NCBI GenBank assembly: GCA_018266875.1
Contig: JAFDZR010000014.1
Coordinates: 20,405-84,404 of the forward strand
Direction: 5' to 3'
DNA length: 64,000 nucleotides
Source of the DNA: Bacteroidota bacterium
Lineage (GTDB): Bacteria > Bacteroidota > Ignavibacteria > Tepidaquicellales > Tepidaquicellaceae
The notes below the pieces were generated by a model. That model saw only the letters and a list, made by a program, of their open reading frames with translations. It was not told the DNA's origin and searched no databases. Position numbers and translations under genes: made by a program. The number at the start of each line of letters is the position of its first letter. Within the stretch, counting starts at the first letter, position 1. Shown here piece after piece: positions 53,016 through 62,084 of this stretch.

Positions 53016-54470
53016 TTATTTTTTTAATTTTGAGAGGAGAAATAATTTAAGTTCATCATATTCGGATTTTTTAACAGAAAACATTAACCAAATAATCAGA
53101 ACAGGTACAGCGATTATGTTCCCGATAAAATAATAGTTTGATGAAATAATTATCAGCGGAATAATAAAAACAAAACTCATTATAAACAATTTTAAATTCT
53201 CACTGTTGAAATTAAAGTTTATTAATTTTCTGGAAAAGAAATAATTCAGAACAAAATGAATAAAATAAGTGATCAGATATGCGATTGAAACATACTCTAT
53301 ATTTTTGCCTACAACTTTTATAAGAAAATAGAAAATAAGAACGAGATTCAGATTAAGAATTATCTCAAGCAGGAGAAAGGCTTTTAATTTCATTTTGGGA
53401 ACCAGCCAGATACCTATTGCCCAGGCCAGTGCCTTGAAGTAATCACCCATGAACTGATAGGAAAATAAGTTTTCTGCAATATAAAAGTCTTTGGAGAATA
53501 AAATTGATATCACAATAAATCTGAATGAATAAATAAGTATAATCAATGGAACCATAAGAAGGATAATATATTTAACATTCACATTAAGCTCGTCAATAAT
53601 CTCAGGTTCCGTATTCAGTTTTGATATCGTAGGAAACGAATATGTGGAAAGAGATAAGAAGATAAAACCGAAATAGCTGATTGAGATTCCTATTACGCTC
53701 TGAAAAATCCCGTTAAAGTATAATCCGAGATCCGCAATAATTATTTTTCTGAGTAAAAGAAGTGAGAGCTGAAAAAAAGCACCTGAGACAAGGAAAACGA
53801 AAGACACTTTTAATATTTTCAGGAAAAGTATTTTATCAAATACAAGATTAAATTCAAATTTATCAATAATTCCGTTCTTTTTGAGGTAAAAGATACTGAA
53901 TGATACATAAAGAATATTTGATGAGAGAATTCCGATAATAGCTCCGGGGATACCGTAAATAAGCACCAGTGGAATAATTATAAGAAGATTTACAACATTG
54001 GAAACAATAATCAGTTTTACATAAAGGTTAATGACTTTTAATCCTCTGATAAATCCTTCAAGCATTGAACTGAAAACTATAAACGGTAGAAATGCCGCGA
54101 TAATTTTTATATAGGACTGATATTCGCGGCTTTCAAACAAAAATTCAGATACGAATCCAGAAAAAACAAAAAGCAAAACTGAAAACAGTAAGATCGGAAT
54201 GAATACAAGCGTCAGCGAATTCATAAAGATCTTCTTCAGTCGCTCCTTTTCGACAATACTTTCCTCGGCTACGAATTTTGAAAGCCCGTTGGGAATGCCA
54301 AGCGGTACAAAATAATTCAGAAGTGTAATAAGATTTGTAAGCTGAGAGATAATACCAAGACCTGTAACTCCGAGATAAACTGCAAAAGTCTTGTTCTTTA
54401 AAAAAGAACAGATGAATACAACTGCAGTTGATACTGAAATACTGGATGTTGCTTTAAGAATTTTTTTGAT
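53016..54470 (-). CDS. wzx: Wzx-type polysaccharide flippase with no canonical start codon
   Basis: The first ATG in frame is at 54224, which would give only 402 residues. However the frame stays open to a stop at 54489-54491, and the extra part reads IKKILKATSSISVSTAVVFI, then KNKTFAVYLGVTGLGIISQL and VPLGIPNGLSKFVAEESIVE, a normal MATE/Wzx-type beginning. The codon where ATG is expected, at 54470, is ATC. From there the protein has 484 residues, the usual flippase length, with 12 to 14 membrane helices. Wzx moves lipid-linked repeats across the inner membrane. A rare start (ATC or ATT), an error or a true defect all remain possible. Confidence 0.72.
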   Translation of the reverse strand: MKKILKATSSISVSTAVVFICSFLKNKTFAVYLGVTGLGIISQLTNLITLLNYFVPLGIPNGLSKFVAEESIVEKERLKKIFMNSLTLVFIPILLFSVLLFVFSGFVSEFLFESREYQSYIKIIAAFLPFIVFSSMLEGFIRGLKVINLYVKLIIVSNVVNLLIIIPLVLIYGIPGAIIGILSSNILYVSFSIFYLKKNGIIDKFEFNLVFDKILFLKILKVSFVFLVSGAFFQLSLLLLRKIIIADLGLYFNGIFQSVIGISISYFGFIFLSLSTYSFPTISKLNTEPEIIDELNVNVKYIILLMVPLIILIYSFRFIVISILFSKDFYIAENLFSYQFMGDYFKALAWAIGIWLVPKMKLKAFLLLEIILNLNLVLIFYFLIKVVGKNIEYVSIAYLITYFIHFVLNYFFSRKLINFNFNSENLKLFIMSFVFIIPLIIISSNYYFIGNIIAVPVLIIWLMFSVKKSEYDELKLFLLSKLKK

Positions 54471-54516
54471 TTGGACTAAAAATAAATTTTAAATTTCTAA
54501 AACAGCAGAAGAATTA

Positions 54517-55707
54517 TTAAACTAACTTTGAACTGCTGAACCTGAAATAAAAAGACAGAGAGATAAGAATCCAGAGTACAAAAGTAATTGCGCCGAGCAC
54601 TGTAAAATAAGGTTCAAACATAAATGCAACAAGAAATCCTACAAAAGACAACTGAATACCGTCAAGATATTTATTGAGAGAGCTGTCTTTAGAATTTCTC
54701 CTCATTTTAATTGAATAATAAAAAGCTTTTACAAAAAAGCTTATATAGAGTATGAATCCAATAAGACCAAGCTCTAGAGTCAAAGTCAGATAAGTATTAT
54801 GCGGATGAGGAAGTATTACAAAATAAACTGCGAAAACCTTGTCTCTGAGATATCTGAAAGAATCAAATCCATAACCTAAAAGCAGATTATCTTTTATAAG
54901 AATTACTGAAGCTATCCAAGCCTGAAGTCTGCCGATGGAAGAAATATCATTTCCGAAATTCACCACTGAAAAAAACCTGTCCATAATAATGCCGTAAAAC
55001 AATATAAACACTATGGCTGTAACTATGCTAACAGGTAAGAGAAGCTTAGGTCTTTTTAAAATATAATACAGGATAGCTATGATTGTAGCCAGCCAGATTC
55101 CCCGTGTCTGTGTCATCAAAAGTCCGAGTAAAATAAAAACCAGAGAAATTAAATACAGGATTGTTTTTTTACTGAATTTAGAATTTACAATAAATGATAA
55201 ATTAAAAAGCAGTAATACCATAAAATAAGCAGCTACAAGATTGTAATGATTCCATAACGAAGTGATCCTGTATCTGAAATCAAAATTAATACTGCTGAGT
55301 ACCGAGATTGAATAAAGCGATAAAATAATTCCTGATATAAACAGAATGTGAAAGAACTTGTCCAGATATTTCAGCTTTAGATCGGTATTTGTAAAAATAA
55401 GAAAAAGCAGGAAAGGAATAAGAACAGTAATATAATAATAATAAAAGGCTTCCGATTTAACGAAACTCACCGTAACTTCATACATTCCCAGAACCAGTAG
55501 CAACACCCAGTAAAAAAAACTGTGAACATAGAAATCCCTGAATCCTGAATTTAATTTATCTACAAAAAAAATTATGAATACAAAAACAGCGTAAAATGAA
55601 AAGTAATAAATAAGATCAAAGGTAAAAAAGACAGGAAATAGAAATAAAAAAAATTTCAGGTCAATTTTAAAATCTAATACCGGATTGGATAATACTCCAC
55701 TATTCAT
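54517..55707 (-). CDS. O-antigen ligase/polymerase (Wzy/WaaL-type) membrane protein
   Basis: A 396-residue membrane protein with about 11 helices (for example FLFLFPVFFTFDLIYYFSFY, ILYLISLVFILLGLLMTQT). The O-antigen ligase signature is seen in MTQTRGIWLATIIAILYYIL and VILPHPHNTYLTLTLELGLI. With no other candidate in the locus, it probably polymerises repeat units (Wzy) in the periplasm. It overlaps the Wzz gene by 8 bases. Confidence 0.85.
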   Translation of the reverse strand: MNSGVLSNPVLDFKIDLKFFLFLFPVFFTFDLIYYFSFYAVFVFIIFFVDKLNSGFRDFYVHSFFYWVLLLVLGMYEVTVSFVKSEAFYYYYITVLIPFLLFLIFTNTDLKLKYLDKFFHILFISGIILSLYSISVLSSINFDFRYRITSLWNHYNLVAAYFMVLLLFNLSFIVNSKFSKKTILYLISLVFILLGLLMTQTRGIWLATIIAILYYILKRPKLLLPVSIVTAIVFILFYGIIMDRFFSVVNFGNDISSIGRLQAWIASVILIKDNLLLGYGFDSFRYLRDKVFAVYFVILPHPHNTYLTLTLELGLIGFILYISFFVKAFYYSIKMRRNSKDSSLNKYLDGIQLSFVGFLVAFMFEPYFTVLGAITFVLWILISLSFYFRFSSSKLV

Positions 55708-56857
55708 TTAAAGAATACTTTTTGACAACTACATCTTTCATATAATAAAATATGTATGTACCGAAAAATACTCCCATGGTAATTAAACCCATAATAATGG
55801 ACCTTTTGGGTTTTGATTTTTTATCAGGAACATTAGGATAATCAAGAACCAGAACTGTGGGGGTTTCACGGTTTTCTTCTATTTTAGCCTGCTCCAGCAT
55901 AGGTATTAATGTTACGAGGATTTTATTCTGTATTTCCACTTCTCTCCTGAGTCTAATGTAATTCATAATTACACTAGGACTGCCTTTTAAATTAAGCTTG
56001 CTCTGTGAATATTCAGTATTATTCATCTCTTCCCTTTGTTTTTTCAAAGCTTCTATTTTGTCTTTCTGGGTCCTTATCTCTGCCTGATCAGGACTCAAAA
56101 TTTTGCTCATGATTTCAAGTTTCACTTCTTCAGATTTTATATCAGCTTCGAGTTCCAGACCTCCTTTTGCAGCTACCTGAATCTGCAGATCAGGAGCTAC
56201 TCCAAATACATCCTGAAAATTCTGAAGACTGTCTTCAGCAGCTTTCAGATCCTTCTGGACAAGTTCATATCTGCCTTCAATAAATGTTCTGTTGTTTCTT
56301 GCGTTCTGCACACTTAACTCTATATTTTTTCTGTTAAGCTGCTCAATTAAGAAATCAACCATTTCCTTTGCTTTGGCAGGATTAATATCATATATACCAA
56401 TGGAGAGAGTACCGGCAACTTTATCCTTATTAAGAACTATAATATTTTCCCTGAAATATTTTACGGCATCGTACATATATTTAAAGTCTTCCTCTTCCAT
56501 AATGTTGAATCTTACAATTGTTTCTTCAACGTTTCCTCTGCTCATTAGAATATTTTCATACAAAGCTAAATCCTGAGCAGAAGATCCACCGCCGGGTGCA
56601 AGATCCCCGAAATCTCCCAGTTCCGCTAAACCCGTAGAACTCAACAATCCACCGAGCATGGAAGATTTTGTCGATGCTGTTTTTACTACACCTGTTGACA
56701 AGTAAACCGGTTTAATAATATAAAAAGCTATTACGAAAGACAGGACTGCAGCTATACCGGTTACAGTTAAAATGGTTTTTTTATGTGACCTGAAAAGATT
56801 TATGTAATCTAAGACAGTAAAAACATTATTAGTCTTAACTTCTTCTGTTGAATCCAT
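55700..56857 (-). CDS. Wzz/GumC-type chain-length determinant
   Basis: A 385-residue protein of the Wzz family. An N-terminal membrane helix (TILTVTGIAAVLSFVIAFYI, about 34-53), a periplasmic coiled-coil region (about 80-345) and a second helix near the end (IMGLITMGVFFGTYIFYYMK) form the usual two-helix topology. The Pro-rich box before helix 2 (DYPNVPDKKSKPKRS) is typical. There is no cytoplasmic tyrosine-kinase domain, so this is the kinase-free form. It overlaps the Wzy-like gene and lies three bases after wza. Confidence 0.88.
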   Translation of the reverse strand: MDSTEEVKTNNVFTVLDYINLFRSHKKTILTVTGIAAVLSFVIAFYIIKPVYLSTGVVKTASTKSSMLGGLLSSTGLAELGDFGDLAPGGGSSAQDLALYENILMSRGNVEETIVRFNIMEEEDFKYMYDAVKYFRENIIVLNKDKVAGTLSIGIYDINPAKAKEMVDFLIEQLNRKNIELSVQNARNNRTFIEGRYELVQKDLKAAEDSLQNFQDVFGVAPDLQIQVAAKGGLELEADIKSEEVKLEIMSKILSPDQAEIRTQKDKIEALKKQREEMNNTEYSQSKLNLKGSPSVIMNYIRLRREVEIQNKILVTLIPMLEQAKIEENRETPTVLVLDYPNVPDKKSKPKRSIIMGLITMGVFFGTYIFYYMKDVVVKKYSLNE

Positions 56858-56860
56858 TAA

Positions 56861-58579
56861 TCACTTATTCTGTTTAATTAAAATATATGTAGTCAGCACT
56901 CCCAGTATTACACCGGCAATCTGAGCTATAACTGAAACTGTCTGGCTGAACTGCTTTTTGACTTCTTTAGGAACGTAAACAAAATCCCCTGATTCAATTT
57001 TAGTTTCATCCGGATAATACCAGCCTCTTGAATTGAATTTTATGATCCTTGTGTCCGCGTCATCAGCCGCCAGAGAAAATCCTCCCGCTTTGTTAATGTA
57101 GTATTCAGCATTTTCTCCTTCTTTAAAAGGCACATAACCTTCCTGCCCTACCTGTCCGAAAACGTAAACAATATTTTTGTTGTCATTTATGTATATAATA
57201 TCTTTGCCTTCCAATATAACATTCTGTGACTCATCATTTTTTTTCATGAGCTTTTCAAAATCAACTATAACCCTGTTCCTCTTGGACTTTATATCCGTTA
57301 TGTAATTCTCTTTGTCGATCTCGGTTACAATAAGATCATTGGCTCTGAGATTTATAAGAACTTCCGCAGAATCCTTAGCCGTATATTCCGCATCATAATT
57401 CCTGAATAATATACTTAACGGAAGATACGCTTTTTCCTTGAGCCCTCCTGCCATTTCAATTATATCTTTGAGTCTTGTATTTTTAAATGAGATCGGATAA
57501 TAACCCGGTCTTAATACTTCTCCGAGTATAAGGACGGAGAGGTTTTTCTGATAATTTATTTTGGATTTTACAAATATCCTGTCAAAACTCTGGATTTTAA
57601 AATCCTTATCTCTTTCAAATGAAAGATCTATCATCTTAAAGTTACTTGATTTCTCTTCGGCTCTGTACAGAACAATACTGTCCTTTTCAGCGCTGACATC
57701 GAATCCCCTTGCAATGCCTATTATGGTCTCCAGATCATCCCCTTCGGAAAATTCATACGAACCGGCAAGTTGCACGGCTCCTCCTATGTTTATGAAATTA
57801 TTGTCAAGCTGAAGATAAGGAATTTTCAGAAGATCGCCTTCCAGAAAGAAAGGATTAAATTCATCTTTGTTGGTTAAAAAGTATTTGTATATATCCACTT
57901 TTTTAACTGTTCCGTCTTTTCTGATCAGTTCTATGTTTCTGAGGGAAATCTGATTATTGAAAAATTCTCTTTCATTTGTCTTTTCATAAAAAACCCTTGA
58001 TGTATTCAGTGTATCAAAAACTAGGACCTTCAATATTTCAGATACTCTTGTAACGGGAGATACTTCAAAATTTCCCTGAGTAAGTCCGGAAACTTTTATC
58101 AGGAATGTTCTGGGTGTATTCAGTGTAAAACTTGCTTCGCTTGAATAATATCTTTTTTTAACAGCTCTGATTATCTGTTGTTTAGCAGCAGTCAGTGAAA
58201 GCCCGGATACTTTTACCTCACCTACAGTTGGTATTACCACCGATCCCTCAGGCGAAACCACCACAGGTATCTGCTGATTTATGTAACCGTATAAACCAAG
58301 AGTAAAAAGATCATTCGGTCCAACTATATATAAATCAGGATTTATTGCTCCTTCAATCGGAATTGATCTGTTTGAAAATGTATTCTGACTCTGCAGCTGA
58401 TCGAAAATATCCGGTGCGTCAGCGTTAATCCCCACCCTTTCACTTCCGTAGTTTGATTTGCTCATTATTCTCTTCATCGGATCTTCAGTATCCTTTTCTT
58501 TGCTTTTAAACTGAGAGTAGGAATCGTTGAAACATGATATTGTAAGTAGAATCAATATCAGTCTGAATATGTTTTTCAT
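56861..58579 (-). CDS. Wza-type polysaccharide export protein (SLBB domains)
   Basis: A 572-residue protein. A signal peptide (NIFRLILILLTISCFNDSYS) may end at a Cys, but no clean lipobox is seen. The export domain holds YIVGPNDLFTLGLYGYI and VVIPTVGEVKVSGLSLTAAK, followed by several SLBB domains (NFINIGGAVQLAGSYEFSEG, SVLILGEVLRPGYYPISFKN, YVFGQVGQEGYVPFKEGENA). A final helix VSVIAQIAGVILGVLTTYIL ends the chain, which is unusual: in E. coli Wza it is an outer-membrane helix. It overlaps the phosphomutase gene by 4 bases (ATGA). Confidence 0.9.
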   Translation of the reverse strand: MKNIFRLILILLTISCFNDSYSQFKSKEKDTEDPMKRIMSKSNYGSERVGINADAPDIFDQLQSQNTFSNRSIPIEGAINPDLYIVGPNDLFTLGLYGYINQQIPVVVSPEGSVVIPTVGEVKVSGLSLTAAKQQIIRAVKKRYYSSEASFTLNTPRTFLIKVSGLTQGNFEVSPVTRVSEILKVLVFDTLNTSRVFYEKTNEREFFNNQISLRNIELIRKDGTVKKVDIYKYFLTNKDEFNPFFLEGDLLKIPYLQLDNNFINIGGAVQLAGSYEFSEGDDLETIIGIARGFDVSAEKDSIVLYRAEEKSSNFKMIDLSFERDKDFKIQSFDRIFVKSKINYQKNLSVLILGEVLRPGYYPISFKNTRLKDIIEMAGGLKEKAYLPLSILFRNYDAEYTAKDSAEVLINLRANDLIVTEIDKENYITDIKSKRNRVIVDFEKLMKKNDESQNVILEGKDIIYINDNKNIVYVFGQVGQEGYVPFKEGENAEYYINKAGGFSLAADDADTRIIKFNSRGWYYPDETKIESGDFVYVPKEVKKQFSQTVSVIAQIAGVILGVLTTYILIKQNK

Positions 58580-59988
58580 AGCCCCAAAAATAATTTAGTA
58601 AAATTTAAAATTTCCGCTGTCTGGTCAGCGCCGTATGTCTCGCAGTAGATCCTGATAAGCGGTTCCGTACCAGATGCTCTTACCAGAAGCCATCCGTCAT
58701 CAAAGTAAAATTTATTTCCGTCAAGATCATCTTTTGCAGTGATCTTTTTTCCTCCGATTTCATCGCCTACTTTCAGCTGATGAGATTTTTTCAAAGCATT
58801 TGTCTTTTTCTCTTCCGTTGTCTTAACATCAATTCTCTGATAGAAATACAGTCCGAATTCATCATCGAATTCCTTTTTAAGTTCCGATATGCTCTTTCCG
58901 TATTCAGCCAGCATTTCCATATAAAGCAGTCCGTTGAAAATTCCGTCACGTTCGGGCAGATGTCCTTTTATCCCGATCCCCCCGCTTTCCTCAGCTCCGA
59001 TCATCACATCATCATTGATCATGATCTTTGAAATGTGCTTGAATCCGATCGGCACGGTAATCAGTTCAATGTTATTTTTTTCACAGTATTTTCTTACAAG
59101 ATCACTTGTCGAAAATCCTCTTACCACTTTACCTGTCATTTTCTTTTTCTCGAAAAGATATTTTATAAGAAGAGCAAATGTCTTCTGAGCGTCAAGAAAA
59201 TCCCCGTTCTCATCAATGACAGCTATTCTGTCTGCATCACCGTCAGTTACTATTCCCAAATCGTATTTAACTGATTTCATATCCGAACATATTTCTCCGA
59301 GATTTTTCTGAACAGGCTCGGGTGCGTTTTTCCCGAATCCGGGATTCACTTCGCCGTGAAGCTGTTTTACTTTCAGAAATGTCCCGATAAGATTCTGTCC
59401 GGCTCCGTACATTGCATCATATATGACCTTCAGATCCGCTTTTTTTATTTTGGCAATGTCGATCTTGTCTTTTAGATAATTAAGATAAAATTCATTTCCC
59501 TTAAAATATTCTATGACACCTTCGTTTAACAATTCTTCAAAACTCTTCGGAGTGTCAACTGATTTTATATTCTTAAGCTCAGCTTCGATCTTTAAAATTT
59601 CATCCGGGTCCATAGACCCCCCGAATTCATCCTTCAGCTTGTAACCGTTATACTGGAAAGGATTGTGTGAAGCTGTGATCATCACACCCAGTGTGCAGTT
59701 AAGGTCTCTTGCAAGAAGCGAAACGGTTGGAGTTGTAACAAAGCTGTCAGTGATCCTGGTTTTAATGCCGGCATTGCCGAAAACCATTGCTGCTGCATGC
59801 GCAAACTCTTTGGATTGAAATCTTGTATCGTAACCGATAATTATTCCGTTTGAAATTTTCCTGTGATTCTTAAAAACATTTGCAGTGGCAAGTGCGGCTC
59901 TTTTCACATTTTCAAATGTATAGGTATCTGCAATAACAGCTCTCCAGCCGTCGGTACCGAATTTTACCGGCTCTTCAGTATTGCTCAT
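58576..59988 (-). CDS. phosphoglucomutase/phosphomannomutase
   Basis: A 470-residue alpha-D-phosphohexomutase. VKFGTDGWRAVIAD opens it, the phosphoserine loop is VMITASHNPFQYNGYK, the metal loop DGDADRIAVID, the sugar-binding loop GAEESGGIGIKGH, and RASGTEPLIRIYCE the C-terminal phosphate-binding block. It interconverts hexose 6- and 1-phosphates for sugar nucleotides. Coupled to wza by overlap; it begins the polysaccharide run. Confidence 0.92.
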   Translation of the reverse strand: MSNTEEPVKFGTDGWRAVIADTYTFENVKRAALATANVFKNHRKISNGIIIGYDTRFQSKEFAHAAAMVFGNAGIKTRITDSFVTTPTVSLLARDLNCTLGVMITASHNPFQYNGYKLKDEFGGSMDPDEILKIEAELKNIKSVDTPKSFEELLNEGVIEYFKGNEFYLNYLKDKIDIAKIKKADLKVIYDAMYGAGQNLIGTFLKVKQLHGEVNPGFGKNAPEPVQKNLGEICSDMKSVKYDLGIVTDGDADRIAVIDENGDFLDAQKTFALLIKYLFEKKKMTGKVVRGFSTSDLVRKYCEKNNIELITVPIGFKHISKIMINDDVMIGAEESGGIGIKGHLPERDGIFNGLLYMEMLAEYGKSISELKKEFDDEFGLYFYQRIDVKTTEEKKTNALKKSHQLKVGDEIGGKKITAKDDLDGNKFYFDDGWLLVRASGTEPLIRIYCETYGADQTAEILNFTKLFLGL

Positions 59989-60036
59989 TTAATATTGTTT
60001 GAGATTTAATTAATTTATAAATATGTAAAAATCCGA

Positions 60037-60465
60037 TTATAAAGATTTCCCTTCATTAGTTTTCTGAACCCAGTTTTTTACATAATTGATGGTTTCAAAG
60101 GTAGGTGTTCCCGGTGTAAAAAGTTCTCCGACCCCGAGCTTTTTGAGATCCTCAATATCCTTATCCGGAATAATGCCGCCGCCGAATAATAAAACATCAT
60201 TAAGCCCTTTCTCTTCCATAAGTTTTTTCACCTTAGGAAAAATGGTCATGTGAGCACCGCTCAGGATGCTGATGCCGATAGCATTTACGTCTTCCTGAAG
60301 CGCTGCTTCGACGATTGTCTCCGGCGTTTGTCTTAAACCTGTATATATGACTTCTATTCCCGCATCTCTGAATGCGGCTGCAATTACTTTTGCTCCCCTG
60401 TCATGACCGTCAAGTCCAACCTTGCCGATCAGGACACGGATCTTGTTTTCCTGATTATTTGACAT
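60037..60465 (-). CDS. B12-binding subunit of methylmalonyl-CoA mutase-type enzyme
   Basis: A 142-residue cobalamin-binding domain. [20 protein letters not shown] holds the DxHxxG motif whose His binds cobalt from below; [20 protein letters not shown] and [20 protein letters not shown] complete the Rossmann-like fold with GG. As a stand-alone protein it corresponds to the small (alpha/C-terminal) subunit of a split methylmalonyl-CoA or related mutase. The large subunit is not in the window. A partner in propionate metabolism with the PccB-like gene is plausible. Confidence 0.9.
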   Translation of the reverse strand: MSNNQENKIRVLIGKVGLDGHDRGAKVIAAAFRDAGIEVIYTGLRQTPETIVEAALQEDVNAIGISILSGAHMTIFPKVKKLMEEKGLNDVLLFGGGIIPDKDIEDLKKLGVGELFTPGTPTFETINYVKNWVQKTNEGKSL

Positions 60466-60510
60466 ATGTTATATAAATTAACCCAAATAGTGTATTTCTT
60501 CAAGTGAAAT

Positions 60511-61494
60511 TTAAGTTTCCGCCTGACTTACCCCAATACTCTCAAGCTCCCTGTGAGAATACCTCTGATAAAAATAAACTGAAACAACTCCGACTGCAAC
60601 TGAGAACCATAACGTAGCCACTCTGATTATAAAGGTACTCGCCACTGATACATCTTTCGGGATCTTCAGGAGCACCAGCAGTCCTGTCATTGAAGCTTCC
60701 GTAACTCCAAGTCCGCCGGGAAGCATTGCAATGGATCCGACAATAGTCGAAAATCCGTATATGAAAACCGCCGACAAAAGACTTACTTCAATGTGTGTGA
60801 ATGTTGAATAAACTTTAAGAATAATAAACAATCCGAGACATTCACAGAACCATGCAACCAGACTCAAAATTGTTGCAATTACAAGCGGCTTGATCCTTAC
60901 CAGTTTATATATACTTTCATAAGCTTCCTCAAATTTGTGGGCTATCTTACTCAGAAAACTTACTTTTTCAAGATATGTAATTATTGATAATGATATTTTT
61001 CTTGAACTAATCAGTGTCACGCAGATCACAAAAAAAATCCCGACTCCTATTACAATTGCCTGACCGTAATTAAAAACAAAAGCACCGGTGATACATAATA
61101 ATACCACTGAAATAAAATCCGTAAGACGCTCAGCAATTATTATAGGAGCGGATCTGCTTACCGGAGTTCCGTTCTCTTCCCTCAGCAGATAGGATTTTAA
61201 AAGCTCTCCCATCTTCCCGGGAGTTACGCTCATTACAAAGGTTGACATGAATATCAGAAAACTCGCTTTACGTTTTAATTCGATCTTCAGGATCCTGAGA
61301 TAATATTCCCATTTGAAAAATCTGATTGTAAAATTAAGATAGGTAAGCGAAATGATAAGCGGGAAATAATACCAGTTGAATTCGCCGAATGTATTTATAA
61401 GCTTGTCAAAATCAGCATAGATACTGAATCCGAGAAATACAAGCGCTCCGAAAGCAATCGAGAACAGTATTTTCTTTTTATATTTCCTGAACAT
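60511..61494 (-). CDS. lysylphosphatidylglycerol synthase TM-region/AglD-like flippase-type protein
   Basis: A 327-residue membrane protein with about eight helices (ILFSIAFGALVFLGFSIYAD first). The family motif is MLPGGLGVTEASMTGLLVLL; FMSTFVMSVTPGKMGELLKS and APIIIAERLTDFISVVLLCI match the YbhN/AglD group. Proteins of this type move or flip lipids or polyprenol sugars in some cases. No soluble synthase domain is present. It overlaps Maf by one base (TGATG). Confidence 0.88.
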   Translation of the reverse strand: MFRKYKKKILFSIAFGALVFLGFSIYADFDKLINTFGEFNWYYFPLIISLTYLNFTIRFFKWEYYLRILKIELKRKASFLIFMSTFVMSVTPGKMGELLKSYLLREENGTPVSRSAPIIIAERLTDFISVVLLCITGAFVFNYGQAIVIGVGIFFVICVTLISSRKISLSIITYLEKVSFLSKIAHKFEEAYESIYKLVRIKPLVIATILSLVAWFCECLGLFIILKVYSTFTHIEVSLLSAVFIYGFSTIVGSIAMLPGGLGVTEASMTGLLVLLKIPKDVSVASTFIIRVATLWFSVAVGVVSVYFYQRYSHRELESIGVSQAET

Positions 61495-62084
61495 CAGATC
61501 ACTTTTTTAATGCTTTCATATAATTTCACAAGAGGAAGTCCGACAATGTTGTAATAATCGCCCTCTATTCTTTTTATGAACAGACATCCGAAATCATCCT
61601 GAATCCCGTAAGCGCCTGCTTTATCAAGCGGTCTGAATTTTTTCACATAATAATCAATTTCATCAGCGGCAAGCTTTCTGAAATGAACGTCTGTCTTTTC
61701 ATAAGCGAAATGTTCTTTCCCGTTTAAAGTGTTAATTACATTTACTCCGGTATAAACAGTATGAACCTTTCCGCTGAGTAATCTCAGGAATTTCTTAGCT
61801 TCACCGGTATCAGCAGGTTTATTCATAATTCTTTTTCCAATTACAACGATCGTATCAGCGCCGATGACAATCTCCTTTGAGAACATAAATGCGACTTTTC
61901 TTGATTTCAAAAGTGAATTATGCTTCACGGAATGTATCGGATCATTATCGGGATGTTCAAGTTCATCCGAATTGCTTGCAATTGAAACGAACTTCAGTCC
62001 GATCTGCCTGAGAAGCTGCGCCCTCCTCGGCGATGCTGACGCTAGGATATACTGCTTTTTAAGAATTGAATTCAGATCCGTCAA
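61494..62084 (-). CDS. Maf-type nucleoside triphosphate pyrophosphatase
   Basis: A 196-residue Maf protein. ILASASPRRAQLLRQIGLKF is the family loop, KEIVIGADTIVVIGKRIMNK and KAGAYGIQDDFGCLFIKRIE the remaining blocks. Maf hydrolyses modified or canonical dTTP/UTP to monophosphates and is linked to septum control. The start is TTG at 62084, overlapping the proS stop (TTGA). No ATG lies near, so the TTG start is convincing. Confidence 0.92.
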   Translation of the reverse strand: MTDLNSILKKQYILASASPRRAQLLRQIGLKFVSIASNSDELEHPDNDPIHSVKHNSLLKSRKVAFMFSKEIVIGADTIVVIGKRIMNKPADTGEAKKFLRLLSGKVHTVYTGVNVINTLNGKEHFAYEKTDVHFRKLAADEIDYYVKKFRPLDKAGAYGIQDDFGCLFIKRIEGDYYNIVGLPLVKLYESIKKVI

